Source: Aidingimonas lacisalsi (lineage in GTDB: Bacteria; Pseudomonadota; Gammaproteobacteria; Pseudomonadales; Halomonadaceae). From it: a stretch of DNA of 64,000 bases. Below, one piece after another: positions 17,832 to 27,200 of the stretch. Under the pieces are notes generated by a model that saw only the letters and a program-made list of their open reading frames with translations, was not told the DNA's origin and searched no databases. A program made the position numbers and the translations under genes. The stretch spans positions 62,001-126,000 of the forward strand of contig NZ_VRYH01000007.1 in NCBI RefSeq assembly GCF_008079445.1. The letters run 5' to 3'. Each line of letters starts with the position of its first letter. Position 1 is the first letter of the stretch.

Positions 17832-19733
17832 ATGATGAAACTAGCCCTCGCGGTAAGTCAGGCATCCCGTCTGGCTGTCAGGGAGGAGGTCCGTGCCAAT
17901 CGTCGCACCGGGACCTGGCTTTTGGCGGGTGCACTGGCGTTGTCCGCCGGTTCCGCCATGGCGCAACAGAATCCGCTGGATCGTATGGCATCCAGTGGGG
18001 AAGGTTCGGTACGTGAAGCCGTTCAGCGCGCCGTAAGCAACAACCCGGAGGTTCAGGAAGCCTGGAACGCGTTTCAAGCCTCGGAGTACGATGTCGATGA
18101 GGCACAAGGTGGGTATCTCCCCAGCATCGATGTCACGGGGGGTGTCGGGCGCGAATCCCGTGAAGGTGACGGCCGGGGCAGTTACGATACGGATTTTGCC
18201 GAAATCTCTCTGACTCAGATGATCTACGATGGCTTCGCGACGCGCAGCGAAGTGGAACGGCTGGATCACGCCAAACTGGTGTCCTACTACGAAGTTCGTG
18301 ACGTCAGTCAAACGGTCGCGTTGGATGTGCTCACGGCCTATCAGGATGTCATGCGCTATCGGGAGCTCGTGCGGCTTGCACAGGACAATTACCGCCAGCA
18401 TCTGGAAGTCTACGATCAGATCGAGCAGCGAGTACAATCGGGCGCCGGTCGCCGTGTCGACCTGGAACAGATCAGCGGTCGTCTCTCGTTGGCGGAATCC
18501 AACCTGATGACGGAAGCGTCCAATCTGCATGATGTCAGTGCCCGCTATCAGCGCCTGGTGGGCGAGCTGCCCCCCGAGTCGCTGTCGCCGGTACCCGATA
18601 TGGCGGACAGACTGCCACCCTCCGTGATGGAAGCCGTCGAGCTGGCTTATGAAGGCAACCCGGGGTTTCATGCGGCGATAGAGAATATCGAGTCGGCGCG
18701 TGCCGAACGTGAGGGGACGAAGTCGGCCTTTCAACCGCGCGTCGAGTTCCGGGCGAGAGCGGGGACCAACAATGAGAGTGGCGTCACTGGTCGTTATGAT
18801 CAGAACGCGGCCGAAATCGTTGCCAGTATGAACCTCTACAATGGCGGCAGTGATCTGGCTTCGTACCGTCGTGGTGGCGAACAGATCGAGCAGGCCATGA
18901 ATCTACGCGACAAGGAGTGCGTCGATCTGCGTCAGACAACTCAGATCGCTTATAATGACACGCAGCGCCTGCGCGAGCAGTTGGCCTACCTCAACGAGCA
19001 TCGCCAGTCGATCGATCGCGTCCGTGGTGCCTACGAGCAACAGTTTAACATCGGTGAACGCACGCTGCTGGACTTGTTGGACAGCGAGAACGAATATTTC
19101 GATGCCAGCCGAGCCTATGTCAATGCTCAGTACGATGCTGCCATCGCCGATGCGGAGGTCCTCGCGTCGATGGGGCAACTGCTGACGACACTGGACGTAG
19201 CGCGTGAAGACATGCCGACGCTGGGTGAGTTGGGCAGTGACGGTGTCGACCTGGACCCGGACAGCGTTTGCCCGGCACAAGGCCCGGCTGGGTTCACGCT
19301 GGACGACTTGACCGCGGGTATGGACATGCCCGGCGACTCTGCGTCCACCATGGAGGCTACCACGGCCCCCACTCAAGAACCCGACGTCACGCTATCCGCC
19401 GATGCGCTGTTCGAGACCGGCAGTGCCTGGTTGAACCCCGACGTGCGTTCCGAACTGGATTCGCTGGCGGCCGACATTCGTCAACGGGATGACTTGCAGC
19501 GTGTGTTCATTGCCGGTCACGCAGACAGTACGGGCAGCGCTGACATCAATGATCCGTTATCTCAGGCGCGTGCCGATCGCGTTGCGGAGTACCTGGCTGG
19601 TCAGGGCGTGAGTGAGGACCTGCTGCAGACTCGGGGTTATGGGGCGAATAATCCCGTGGCGGATAATGGCACCGCCGAGGGTCGCAGTCGTAATCGTCGT
19701 GTCGAGGTGACACTCGAAGGTATCAATAGTTAA
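17832..19733 (+). CDS. lapE: TolC-family outer-membrane channel with C-terminal OmpA domain (LapE-type)
   Basis: A 633-residue outer-membrane component of a type I secretion system. A long N-terminal signal region (about 45 residues, ending SAGSAMAQQ) is followed by the two-fold TolC/AggA helical barrel (for example SVREAVQRAVSNNPEVQEAW, DYNTQR-like segments and FNIGERTLLDLLDSENEYF), then a Pro/Thr-rich linker and an OmpA/MotB-type domain (ALFETGSAWLNPDVRSELDS, GHADSTGSADIN, RSRNRRVEVTL) at about residues 515-630 that should bind peptidoglycan. The ATG at 17832 follows GGGAG at seven bases; in-frame starts at 17775 and 17760 are alternatives. It heads the lapE-lapB-lapC-regulator unit and should export the adhesin at 24217. 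Confidence 0.88.
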   Translation: MMKLALAVSQASRLAVREEVRANRRTGTWLLAGALALSAGSAMAQQNPLDRMASSGEGSVREAVQRAVSNNPEVQEAWNAFQASEYDVDEAQGGYLPSIDVTGGVGRESREGDGRGSYDTDFAEISLTQMIYDGFATRSEVERLDHAKLVSYYEVRDVSQTVALDVLTAYQDVMRYRELVRLAQDNYRQHLEVYDQIEQRVQSGAGRRVDLEQISGRLSLAESNLMTEASNLHDVSARYQRLVGELPPESLSPVPDMADRLPPSVMEAVELAYEGNPGFHAAIENIESARAEREGTKSAFQPRVEFRARAGTNNESGVTGRYDQNAAEIVASMNLYNGGSDLASYRRGGEQIEQAMNLRDKECVDLRQTTQIAYNDTQRLREQLAYLNEHRQSIDRVRGAYEQQFNIGERTLLDLLDSENEYFDASRAYVNAQYDAAIADAEVLASMGQLLTTLDVAREDMPTLGELGSDGVDLDPDSVCPAQGPAGFTLDDLTAGMDMPGDSASTMEATTAPTQEPDVTLSADALFETGSAWLNPDVRSELDSLAADIRQRDDLQRVFIAGHADSTGSADINDPLSQARADRVAEYLAGQGVSEDLLQTRGYGANNPVADNGTAEGRSRNRRVEVTLEGINS

Positions 19734-19741
19734 CGTTATCG

Positions 19742-19762
19742 GCCGATATTCTTCATATCGGC
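19742..19762 (+). other. Hairpin between lapE and lapB
   Basis: GCCGATAT and ATATCGGC form a perfect 8-bp stem with a five-base loop, nine bases after the lapE stop. No T run follows, so it is more likely an RNA-processing or stability element than a terminator. Confidence 0.4.
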
Positions 19763-19817
19763 TGCATGACGTGTGTAATAGATTGGTACTTTCATCGGTG
19801 ACGAAAGCGAGTCTTGT

Positions 19818-21980
19818 GTGACCTCCGACGAACATTACTTGCATGATCAAGTTCGTGCTGACAACGACGAGTTACTGGAGTGTCTCCGGGTCGTGGCCCG
19901 TGTTCATGACCATGATGTCAGCCGTGAAACCCTGACGGCGGGGCTGCCACTCGAAGAAGGGCGGCTGACACCGGGTATCTTTGCACGCGCGGCGCAGCGA
20001 GCCGGACTATCCGCCCGTCACACGCAATGCCGGCTGGTTCAGCTCAATGCGGCGTTGATGCCGGTGGTGTTGCTGCTTGAGCCTGGACGGTCGTGCGTAT
20101 TGGCATCACTGGATGTCAAGGCGCGTCGCGCCGAAGTCATTTTTCCCGAACTGGGGGAAGCATCGACCTGGGTCGATCTGGATGAGTTGCAGGAGCGTTA
20201 TAGCGGCAAGGCGATCTATGCCCGACCGACATTTCGCTACGATGCGCGTGGTCCGGAAGTCAAGAAGCAGCGTTCACGGCACTGGTTCTGGGGCGTTATC
20301 CGCGAGAATCGCCGACTCTATCGCGACGTGCTGTTGGGATCGGTGCTGATCAACTTGTTTGCCGTCGCGATGCCCCTGTTCGTGATGAATGTCTACGACC
20401 GGGTCGTTCCCAATCAAGCGACCGACACGCTCTGGGTATTGTCCGCGGGTATTTTCCTGGTGCTGTGCTTCGACCTGGCGTTGCGCCTGATGCGCAACGC
20501 CTTCGTCGATTTGGCTGCCAGCCGGGCCGATGTGAAACTGTCATCGTCCATCATGTCTCGGGTCATGGGCATGCGGATGGAGGAGCGTCCGGCGTCGACG
20601 GGGTCGTTCGCCTCGACACTGCACTCGTTCGAAGCCGTACGTGCCTTCATCGGCTCAGCCACGGTGGTGGCCCTGGTCGACCTTCCTTTCGTCGTGTTGT
20701 TTGCGAGCATCATCGCCTTGATCGGATTGCCACTGGTGATTCCCATCGTCGTCGGCATCGTTTTCGTGCTGCTGTATGCCCTCGCGGCACAGAGCAAATT
20801 GCATGAACTGTCGGAAACGACCTGGCGAGTCGGGGCTCAGCGCAACGCGACACTGGTGGAGTCGCTGGGCAGTCTGGAAACGGTGAAAGCCCTTCGTGCC
20901 GAAGGACGCATCCAGGCTCTGTGGGAGAAGACGACGGCCTTTCTGTCGCGTACGTCCGCGCAGTTGCGGTTGATCAGTTCGTCGGTCAGCAGCGTGGCGT
21001 TATGGGCGCAGCATACGGTGGCCGTGGCCGTGATCGTGATCGGTGTCTACATGATCACCGATCAGAACCTGACTCAAGGTGGCTTGATCGCCGCCTATCT
21101 GCTCTCGTCGCGGGCCATGGCGCCCGTCAGTCAGGCGGCTTCGCTCTTGGCGCAGTACCACCAATCCTCGACGGCACTGAGTTCCCTCAATGAGGTGATG
21201 GATAAGGATGTCGAACGTCCCGAAGGCAAGGAGTGGGTCAGTCGTCCAGTGATCAATGGGGATATCGAGCTCAACAAGCTGGCGATGCGCTACCCCGACG
21301 AATCGCGCGATGCGCTGCGCGACGTATCCCTGAAAATCCAGGCAGGTGAGAAAGTCGCGATCTTGGGGCGTGTCGGCTCCGGTAAATCGACACTCAATAA
21401 AGTCCTGCTGGGGCTATACCAGCCCGCCAGTGGTGCAGCCTCCATCGATGGTGTCGATATCCGTCAGTTCGATCCCATCGAGTTGCGTCGCCATATCGGC
21501 TATGTGCCACAGGATGTCAGCCTGTTCTATGGCTCCTTGCGAGACAACATCGTTGCAGGTGGCGGTAGTGATGGCGTCACGGATGAGGCGTTGCTGCGTG
21601 CCATGCAGATCAGCGGCATGGAGGAGTTCGTCAATTCTCACCCACACGGCGTCGACCTGCAGGTCGGTGAACGTGGCAGCATGCTTTCCGGCGGCCAACG
21701 CCAGGAAGTGGCTATCGCGCGTGCCGTGGTTCATGAGCCTCAGATCCTGTTGCTCGATGAGCCCACCAGTGCGATGGACCACACCAGTGAAGAGGCTTTC
21801 AAGTCCCGGCTCAAGGAGTTCGCTCAGTCGCGGACCCTGATCGTGGTGACGCACCGTACGTCACTGCTTTCCCTAGTCGATCGTATCGTGGTGGTCGATG
21901 GCGGCAAGGTCGTCGCTGATGGCGCCAAAGACAAGGTCATCGAGGCCTTGCGAAGCGGTCAGATCGGGAGGGCAAGCTGA
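19818..21980 (+). CDS. lapB: Type I secretion ABC transporter (LapB-type)
   Basis: A 720-residue inner-membrane permease-ATPase. Residues about 1-140 form a C39-peptidase-like domain that lacks the catalytic Cys motif, as in exporters of unprocessed RTX substrates, where it acts as a substrate chaperone. The six-helix permease spans about 160-430, and the nucleotide-binding domain has Walker A GRVGSGKST, the signature LSGGQRQE and Walker B ILLLDEPTSAMD. It starts with GTG at 19818 because no in-frame ATG fits; the ribosome site is weak. It overlaps lapC as TGATG. With LapC and LapE it should secrete the adhesin using the C-terminal signal of that protein. Confidence 0.93.
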   Translation: MTSDEHYLHDQVRADNDELLECLRVVARVHDHDVSRETLTAGLPLEEGRLTPGIFARAAQRAGLSARHTQCRLVQLNAALMPVVLLLEPGRSCVLASLDVKARRAEVIFPELGEASTWVDLDELQERYSGKAIYARPTFRYDARGPEVKKQRSRHWFWGVIRENRRLYRDVLLGSVLINLFAVAMPLFVMNVYDRVVPNQATDTLWVLSAGIFLVLCFDLALRLMRNAFVDLAASRADVKLSSSIMSRVMGMRMEERPASTGSFASTLHSFEAVRAFIGSATVVALVDLPFVVLFASIIALIGLPLVIPIVVGIVFVLLYALAAQSKLHELSETTWRVGAQRNATLVESLGSLETVKALRAEGRIQALWEKTTAFLSRTSAQLRLISSSVSSVALWAQHTVAVAVIVIGVYMITDQNLTQGGLIAAYLLSSRAMAPVSQAASLLAQYHQSSTALSSLNEVMDKDVERPEGKEWVSRPVINGDIELNKLAMRYPDESRDALRDVSLKIQAGEKVAILGRVGSGKSTLNKVLLGLYQPASGAASIDGVDIRQFDPIELRRHIGYVPQDVSLFYGSLRDNIVAGGGSDGVTDEALLRAMQISGMEEFVNSHPHGVDLQVGERGSMLSGGQRQEVAIARAVVHEPQILLLDEPTSAMDHTSEEAFKSRLKEFAQSRTLIVVTHRTSLLSLVDRIVVVDGGKVVADGAKDKVIEALRSGQIGRAS

Positions 21981-23416
21981 TGAATCAGCAAGCGAAGATT
22001 CAGGCCAAGACCGCTGAACAACAGGGCTTCGATGCCATCGGCAAGGTCTCCGAGCGGGGCGGAAAGCCGTTCCGGCCCTTGATCGACCGGCTATTCGCCA
22101 AGCGTGTGTCATCGGCGCACATCAATCGCGACTGGTCCAGTGATGCGGACTGGGCTCGCATGCAACAGGACCCACTGCGCGCGAAGACACTACTCTACGT
22201 CGTGGTATTGGCGATCATCGGCTTGGGGGTCTGGGCCTATTTTGCCGAGATCAACGAAGTCACCAAGGGGACGGGACGTGTCATCCCGGCATCGCAGACC
22301 AAGGTCATTCAGTCCTACGACGGTGGTGTCGTTCAGGATATCCAGGTGGAAGAAGGGCAAATCGTCGGCCCCGGTCAGTTGCTGATGAGCATCGATCCCA
22401 CGCGTTATGCGTCCTCGTTCCGCGAGGGTGTGGCTCGATCTCTGGCACTTCAGGCCAAGGCCGAACGGTTGCGTGCACTTGCCAGTGATCAGCCTTACGT
22501 ACCGTCTCCGGAAGTCCTGGAAAAGTCACCGGAACTTGCTGCTAATGAACGTAAATTGTACGAGTCAAGCCAGGAGAAACTCGAAGAGCAGTTGTCGATT
22601 GCTCGCGAGCAGTTGACTCAGCGTCGCGAAGAGTTGCGCGAGGCCCAAGCGCGTTACGACTCGGCGTCACGCACCTTGAGCATGGCCTCCGAGGAGTTGC
22701 AATTGACACGTCCTTTGCTTGACTCCGGTGCCGTCTCGGAAGTGGAAGTGCTGCGGCTGGAGCGTGAAGTGTCGAATGCGCGTGGCGAACGCAGTCAATC
22801 GGATGCGCAAGTTGCCCGGCTCAAGGCGGCAGTCCAGGAAGCGAAAAACAAAGTGAGTGAAACCAGGCTCGAAATGCAGAACGAGTGGCGCGATCAACTT
22901 TCGGAAACCCTTGGTGAGCTCTCGGCACTTGAAGAGAGCAATGTCGGGCTGAGAGACAAGGTGCAGATGACGAATATCCGCTCGCCGGTTCAGGGAACGA
23001 TTCAGCGGCTGCACGTCAATACGCTGGGCGGTGTCGTGCAGCAGGGACAGGAAGTTGTCGAGATCGTACCTAGCGATGACCAGTTGCTGATCGAGGCCCG
23101 TATTGCACCACAGGACATTGCATTCTTGCGCCCCGGCCAGAAGGCAACCGTCAAGTTCACCGCGTATGACTACACGACCTATGGCGGCATGGAAGGCGAA
23201 CTCGAGCACATCAGTGCCGATACCATTACCGATGACGATGACAACACCTTTTATCTGGTTCGCGTTCGAACCGACAAGCCGGCCCTGGGCGATGAGTTGA
23301 CCATCATTCCCGGCATGACGGCGGAAGTCGACATCCAGACCGGCAAGCGCACGGTGATGGAGTATCTGCTCAAACCGATCCTGCGTGCCAAGAACAATGC
23401 GTTGACCGAACGGTGA
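21980..23416 (+). CDS. lapC: HlyD-family membrane fusion protein (LapC-type)
   Basis: A 478-residue adaptor linking LapB to the outer-membrane channel. A cytoplasmic N-terminal part (about 60 residues) precedes one membrane helix (LYVVVLAIIGLGVWAYFAEI), a lipoyl/barrel-sandwich half (GTGRVIPASQTKVIQSYDGG), a long coiled-coil hairpin rich in Glu, Gln and Arg (about residues 180-315), the second lipoyl half (IRSPVQGTIQRLHVNTLGG) and a beta-barrel end domain (IIPGMTAEVDIQTGKRTVM). Length and order match HlyD/LapC proteins. Start overlaps the lapB stop by one base. Confidence 0.93.
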   Translation: MNQQAKIQAKTAEQQGFDAIGKVSERGGKPFRPLIDRLFAKRVSSAHINRDWSSDADWARMQQDPLRAKTLLYVVVLAIIGLGVWAYFAEINEVTKGTGRVIPASQTKVIQSYDGGVVQDIQVEEGQIVGPGQLLMSIDPTRYASSFREGVARSLALQAKAERLRALASDQPYVPSPEVLEKSPELAANERKLYESSQEKLEEQLSIAREQLTQRREELREAQARYDSASRTLSMASEELQLTRPLLDSGAVSEVEVLRLEREVSNARGERSQSDAQVARLKAAVQEAKNKVSETRLEMQNEWRDQLSETLGELSALEESNVGLRDKVQMTNIRSPVQGTIQRLHVNTLGGVVQQGQEVVEIVPSDDQLLIEARIAPQDIAFLRPGQKATVKFTAYDYTTYGGMEGELEHISADTITDDDDNTFYLVRVRTDKPALGDELTIIPGMTAEVDIQTGKRTVMEYLLKPILRAKNNALTER

Positions 23417-23423
23417 TCGTGCG

Positions 23424-24050
23424 ATGACCCAGCATCTTTTCGTGACACAGGGTAACGATGATATTCCGCGCTGGCGCGAAGCGTTTCCGCAGGCGCGAGT
23501 CTGCCGCCCGGCTCAGGCGCGTGCCCAGGCCGGCCATGGTGACCATGTCTGGGTGATGAGCAATGTCGATGACTGGGGCGTGTTGGCAGCCAACCTGAGT
23601 CGTCGCAATGCCATTGTGGCGGTGTTGTCCTATACCCCGGATTCAGAGGAAGCCCTGCAGGCTCTGGCTTGCGGGGCACGGGGGTACGCACATGCCCTGG
23701 CGTCGCCGGAAATGTTGCGCCAGGTACAACTGGTGATTGCCAATCAGGGGATCTGGGTATTGCCCGAACTGATGGCCAAGGTCGTCGGTTCGACCTTTCG
23801 TGCCTTGGGAGGAGAAAGCCGAGTGCAGGAGGAGACGCTCTCGGCGCTCACTCAGCGGGAACGCGCCGTGGCGCTATCGGTCGCCGCCGGCAACAGCAAC
23901 AAGGTCGTGGCACGTGAACTCGATATCACCGAACGCACCGTCAAGGCCCACCTCGGTGCCGTGTTTCGCAAGCTGCAAGTACGTGATCGTATGCAGTTGA
24001 TCCTCATGCTTTCCAAACAGCCGATTGCCGCAATGGACGGCGGCGAATAG
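23424..24050 (+). CDS. LuxR-type regulator with degenerate receiver domain
   Basis: A 208-residue DNA-binding protein. The C-terminal LuxR/NarL helix-turn-helix is clear: ALTQRERAVALSVAAGNSNK, VARELDITERTVKAHLGAVF and RKLQVRDRMQLI (about residues 135-195). The N-terminal 120 residues follow the outline of a receiver domain (ACGARGYAHALASPEMLRQV corresponds to its end), but the phospho-acceptor Asp position reads VWVMSN and the conserved Lys is missing, so classical phosphorylation is unlikely. It begins seven bases after lapC, within the exporter operon, and just before the adhesin gene, which makes it the obvious candidate regulator of one or both. CsgD and VpsT are known LuxR-type biofilm regulators; direct c-di-GMP binding is possible but not shown. 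Confidence 0.85.
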   Translation: MTQHLFVTQGNDDIPRWREAFPQARVCRPAQARAQAGHGDHVWVMSNVDDWGVLAANLSRRNAIVAVLSYTPDSEEALQALACGARGYAHALASPEMLRQVQLVIANQGIWVLPELMAKVVGSTFRALGGESRVQEETLSALTQRERAVALSVAAGNSNKVVARELDITERTVKAHLGAVFRKLQVRDRMQLILMLSKQPIAAMDGGE

Positions 24051-24147
24051 CTCTCGCCGCCACGCCGATCCCACCCTGTCCTTCGGTCCAATATTCGGTT
24101 GTTGTTTTCTTACCTACAGTAGATGGCATACGTTCCAAGAACTATCT

Positions 24148-24214
24148 GGCCGTGTGCTCGACGATATCTCTATTGACTCATGATGCACACGGCCTCTCGA
24201 TGCAGGGAGAGACC
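24148..24214 (+). promoter_or_regulatory. Structured leader of the adhesin mRNA (two competing hairpins)
   Basis: GGCCGTGTGC (24148-24157) and GCACACGGCC (24185-24194) are a perfect 10-bp inverted repeat with a 27-base loop. The GGCC of the right arm can instead pair downstream: GGCCTCTC (24191-24198) with GAGAGACC (24207-24214), seven pairs and one mismatch, which would bury the ribosome site GGGAGAG before the ATG at 24217. The two hairpins are mutually exclusive. This could be an RNA switch, or the long dyad may be a protein operator in DNA. Confidence 0.45.
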
Positions 24215-24216
24215 TC

Positions 24217-27200
24217 ATGACTATCGCTACCGTTATATCCATTACCGGGCAAGCCTGGGCGCGCGATGAAGACGGCAATCTGCGTGAACTGCGTGCCGGC
24301 AGTACCCTTCAGGAAGGTGAGACGCTGATTACGTCCGATAACGGTAGCGTGCAGCTCGATTTCGATGACGGCCTAGGGCCGGTTCGCATCGGTGGGGGCG
24401 AAGAAATTGCCATCACCGAAGACCTCAGCAACGACGCAACGGCCGATGCTGAAGACTCCAGCGCCCAGGACGATGATATCGATGCATTGCTTGCCGAGCT
24501 GGAGAATGCCGAAGAGGGCGAGGGAGACCTGCTCGAAGAGCTCGAAGCGCCCGCTGCTGGTGCCGGTGGTGGCGGCGCCGATGGCGGTGGACACGACTTC
24601 GTGCGGCTCTCCCGCATCACGGAAACCGTGGACCCGGCGACATTCTCGTTCGGCAGTGTACAAGGCACCGAATTCATCGATGCCGAAGGCGGCGATGTGC
24701 CGCTGGCCGATGAGGATGCCGAGAGCATAGAAACGACGTTGACGCTGACTCCGGATGTGCCGGATGCTGAGCCCGGGACCATCATCAGCACCGATCCGTT
24801 CAGCGTGGTGGAAGGCAACGACATCACCTTGACGGTATCGACCAGCACGGCCCCTACCGGCTCGCCGTTGGAGATCACTCTCTCCAATGGTGCCGTCGTC
24901 ACCATCCCCGTGGGGGAAACCAGCGGCAGCGCTATCTTCGATAGCCGTGCAGACGATTTCTATCGGCAGGGTGAAGACAGCGACACCATCACCATCGTCT
25001 CCGCAACCGGCGGCGGTTTCGATGAGATCACCCTCGGCGAGGGCGCCGAGATCAGCGTCGTCGATGACAACGACGTGACCAATATCACCCTGTCAGGGCC
25101 GATGCCAACCGAACTGCCAACCGAACTGCCACCCGAAGGGGAAGTGCCTGCGGAGTCCCAACCGGAAACGGCCATTCTCGAGGATGACTCATCCAATCCT
25201 TCGGGGCCGCCTGAAGAAATACCGGTATCGTTCACTGCGTCGGTAGACAATCCGCCACAGGGGTCGGATCTGACATTGACGTTGTCAGCCACATTCGTGG
25301 ATGAGAACGGTGAACCGCGCACCGGTATCGATCAACCTCAAGACCCCATCACCGTCACGATTCCGGAAGGCGCAACCTCCACGAACTTCCAGATGACGCT
25401 GCCGAATGCCCCCGATGGTGGCGGCAATCTGCAACTCGCGGTCGTGGATGCCGAAGGAGGCAACTACGAAGCCACCGACGCGTCCGGGGCGATCAGCGAG
25501 TTCTTCGTCGAGGATTCTACGCCGGTGATACTGGGAACCGAAGACGACGGTGTCGACGAAGCCGGCCTGCCGGAAGTGGGCAGCAACGCCGGTGACGGCT
25601 CGCACATCACCACGGGCAGCTTCACCGTGGGCACCGGCAACGACGCGCTGGACACCCTGACCGTCAACGGCACCGACGTCACCGAGGGTGGCACGGTGGC
25701 AGGCGAGCACGGCACGCTCGAGATCACCCAGGGCGAGAACGGCGAATACAGCTGGACCTACACGCTGGACGGCGCCACCGAGGGCGACGACGTCCAGGAC
25801 GCGTTCGATCTGCAGGCCAGCGACAGTGACGGCAGCGTTAGCGATGATGTGCTGAACATCGATATCGTTGATGATGAACCCGTTGTTGAAGCGGACGCAG
25901 CACCTTCCGAAGGTGGCACACTCCAGACTGATGATGCTGCGTTGCAAAGTGAGAGCGACGATGTTTCGGCCAGTGACTCTATCCAGTTGGGCGCTATCTT
26001 TTATACAGCGTTTAATGAAACGACTTACGGTGCAGATGGTCGGGCCGACAGTAATAGTGAAGTCTGGAACTATTCACTAAGCCTCAAAGGCGAAGCAGGG
26101 GATGTCGCCAGAACAGGTTCAGGAGATTCGACGCGTACGCTGCAAAGTGGCGGTAATGATGTACGTCTATTCCAGATTGATGGCGAGATTGTTGGTAGCA
26201 CAGCAGCGACCGATGCTGATAACGATGGGATCATTGAAAGTCAGGTGTTCTCGCTGAGCATTGTTGGGAGCGAGTTGAACCTGACACAGTTCCAGGCGTT
26301 AGACCACACCTCGTCTGATAGCGAAGACTTTGCCAGTGACTTGTTAAGCCTGGCCAAGGATCTGGTCGAGGTGAGCGGCACGGTCACCGTCACCGACGGT
26401 GACGGTGACACCGCGACCGACAGCACGACGGTCGACCTGGGTGGGTTGGTGAGCTTCAGCGACGACGGCCCGAGCGTCACGGCTGACACCGACCTGGACG
26501 GCCTCGACGGTGACCTGCTCACGGCCGATAGCGAGACCCGCGATGGCACCGGCACCGCCAACGCCCACTTCGGTGCGGTGTTCAATGCGGCGGTCAGCGC
26601 CGGTGCCGACGGCGCAGGCGACGTCGACTGGAACTACGCCCTGCAGCTGGCCGACAACGTCAGCGACGGTGCCGACAGTGGCCTGACCAGCGGCGACGCG
26701 GCGGTCAAGCTGTACACGGTCGATGGCGAGATCATCGGCAGCACGGCGGACACTGCCGACGGTGTTGCCGAAGGCAACACCGTCTTCAGCCTCAGCGTGG
26801 ACGGTGACGGCCAGGTCAGCCTGGAGCAGTTCGCCGCGCTGGATCACAACGCCAGCGACAGCGGCGACTATGACAGTGATGTGCTGAGCCTGGCCGAGGA
26901 ACTGGTCGCGCTGAGCGGCACGGTCACCGTCACCGACGGTGACGGTGACACCGCGACCGACAGCACGACGGTCGACCTGGGTGGGTTGGTGAGCTTCAGC
27001 GACGACGGCCCCGAGATCACCACTTTCACCACGAGGGATGATGCTGAGTTGGTAGTGGATGAATCGGCGGCACCTGACACCGGCACCGACCCCAATGCCG
27101 GTGATGAGACTGCGCCAGATGCGCCAGAGGAGGCCATTGGATTCGCGACTCTGGCCGGTGACGAACTGTTCGATATCGACGTCGATGGAGGCGCCGATGG

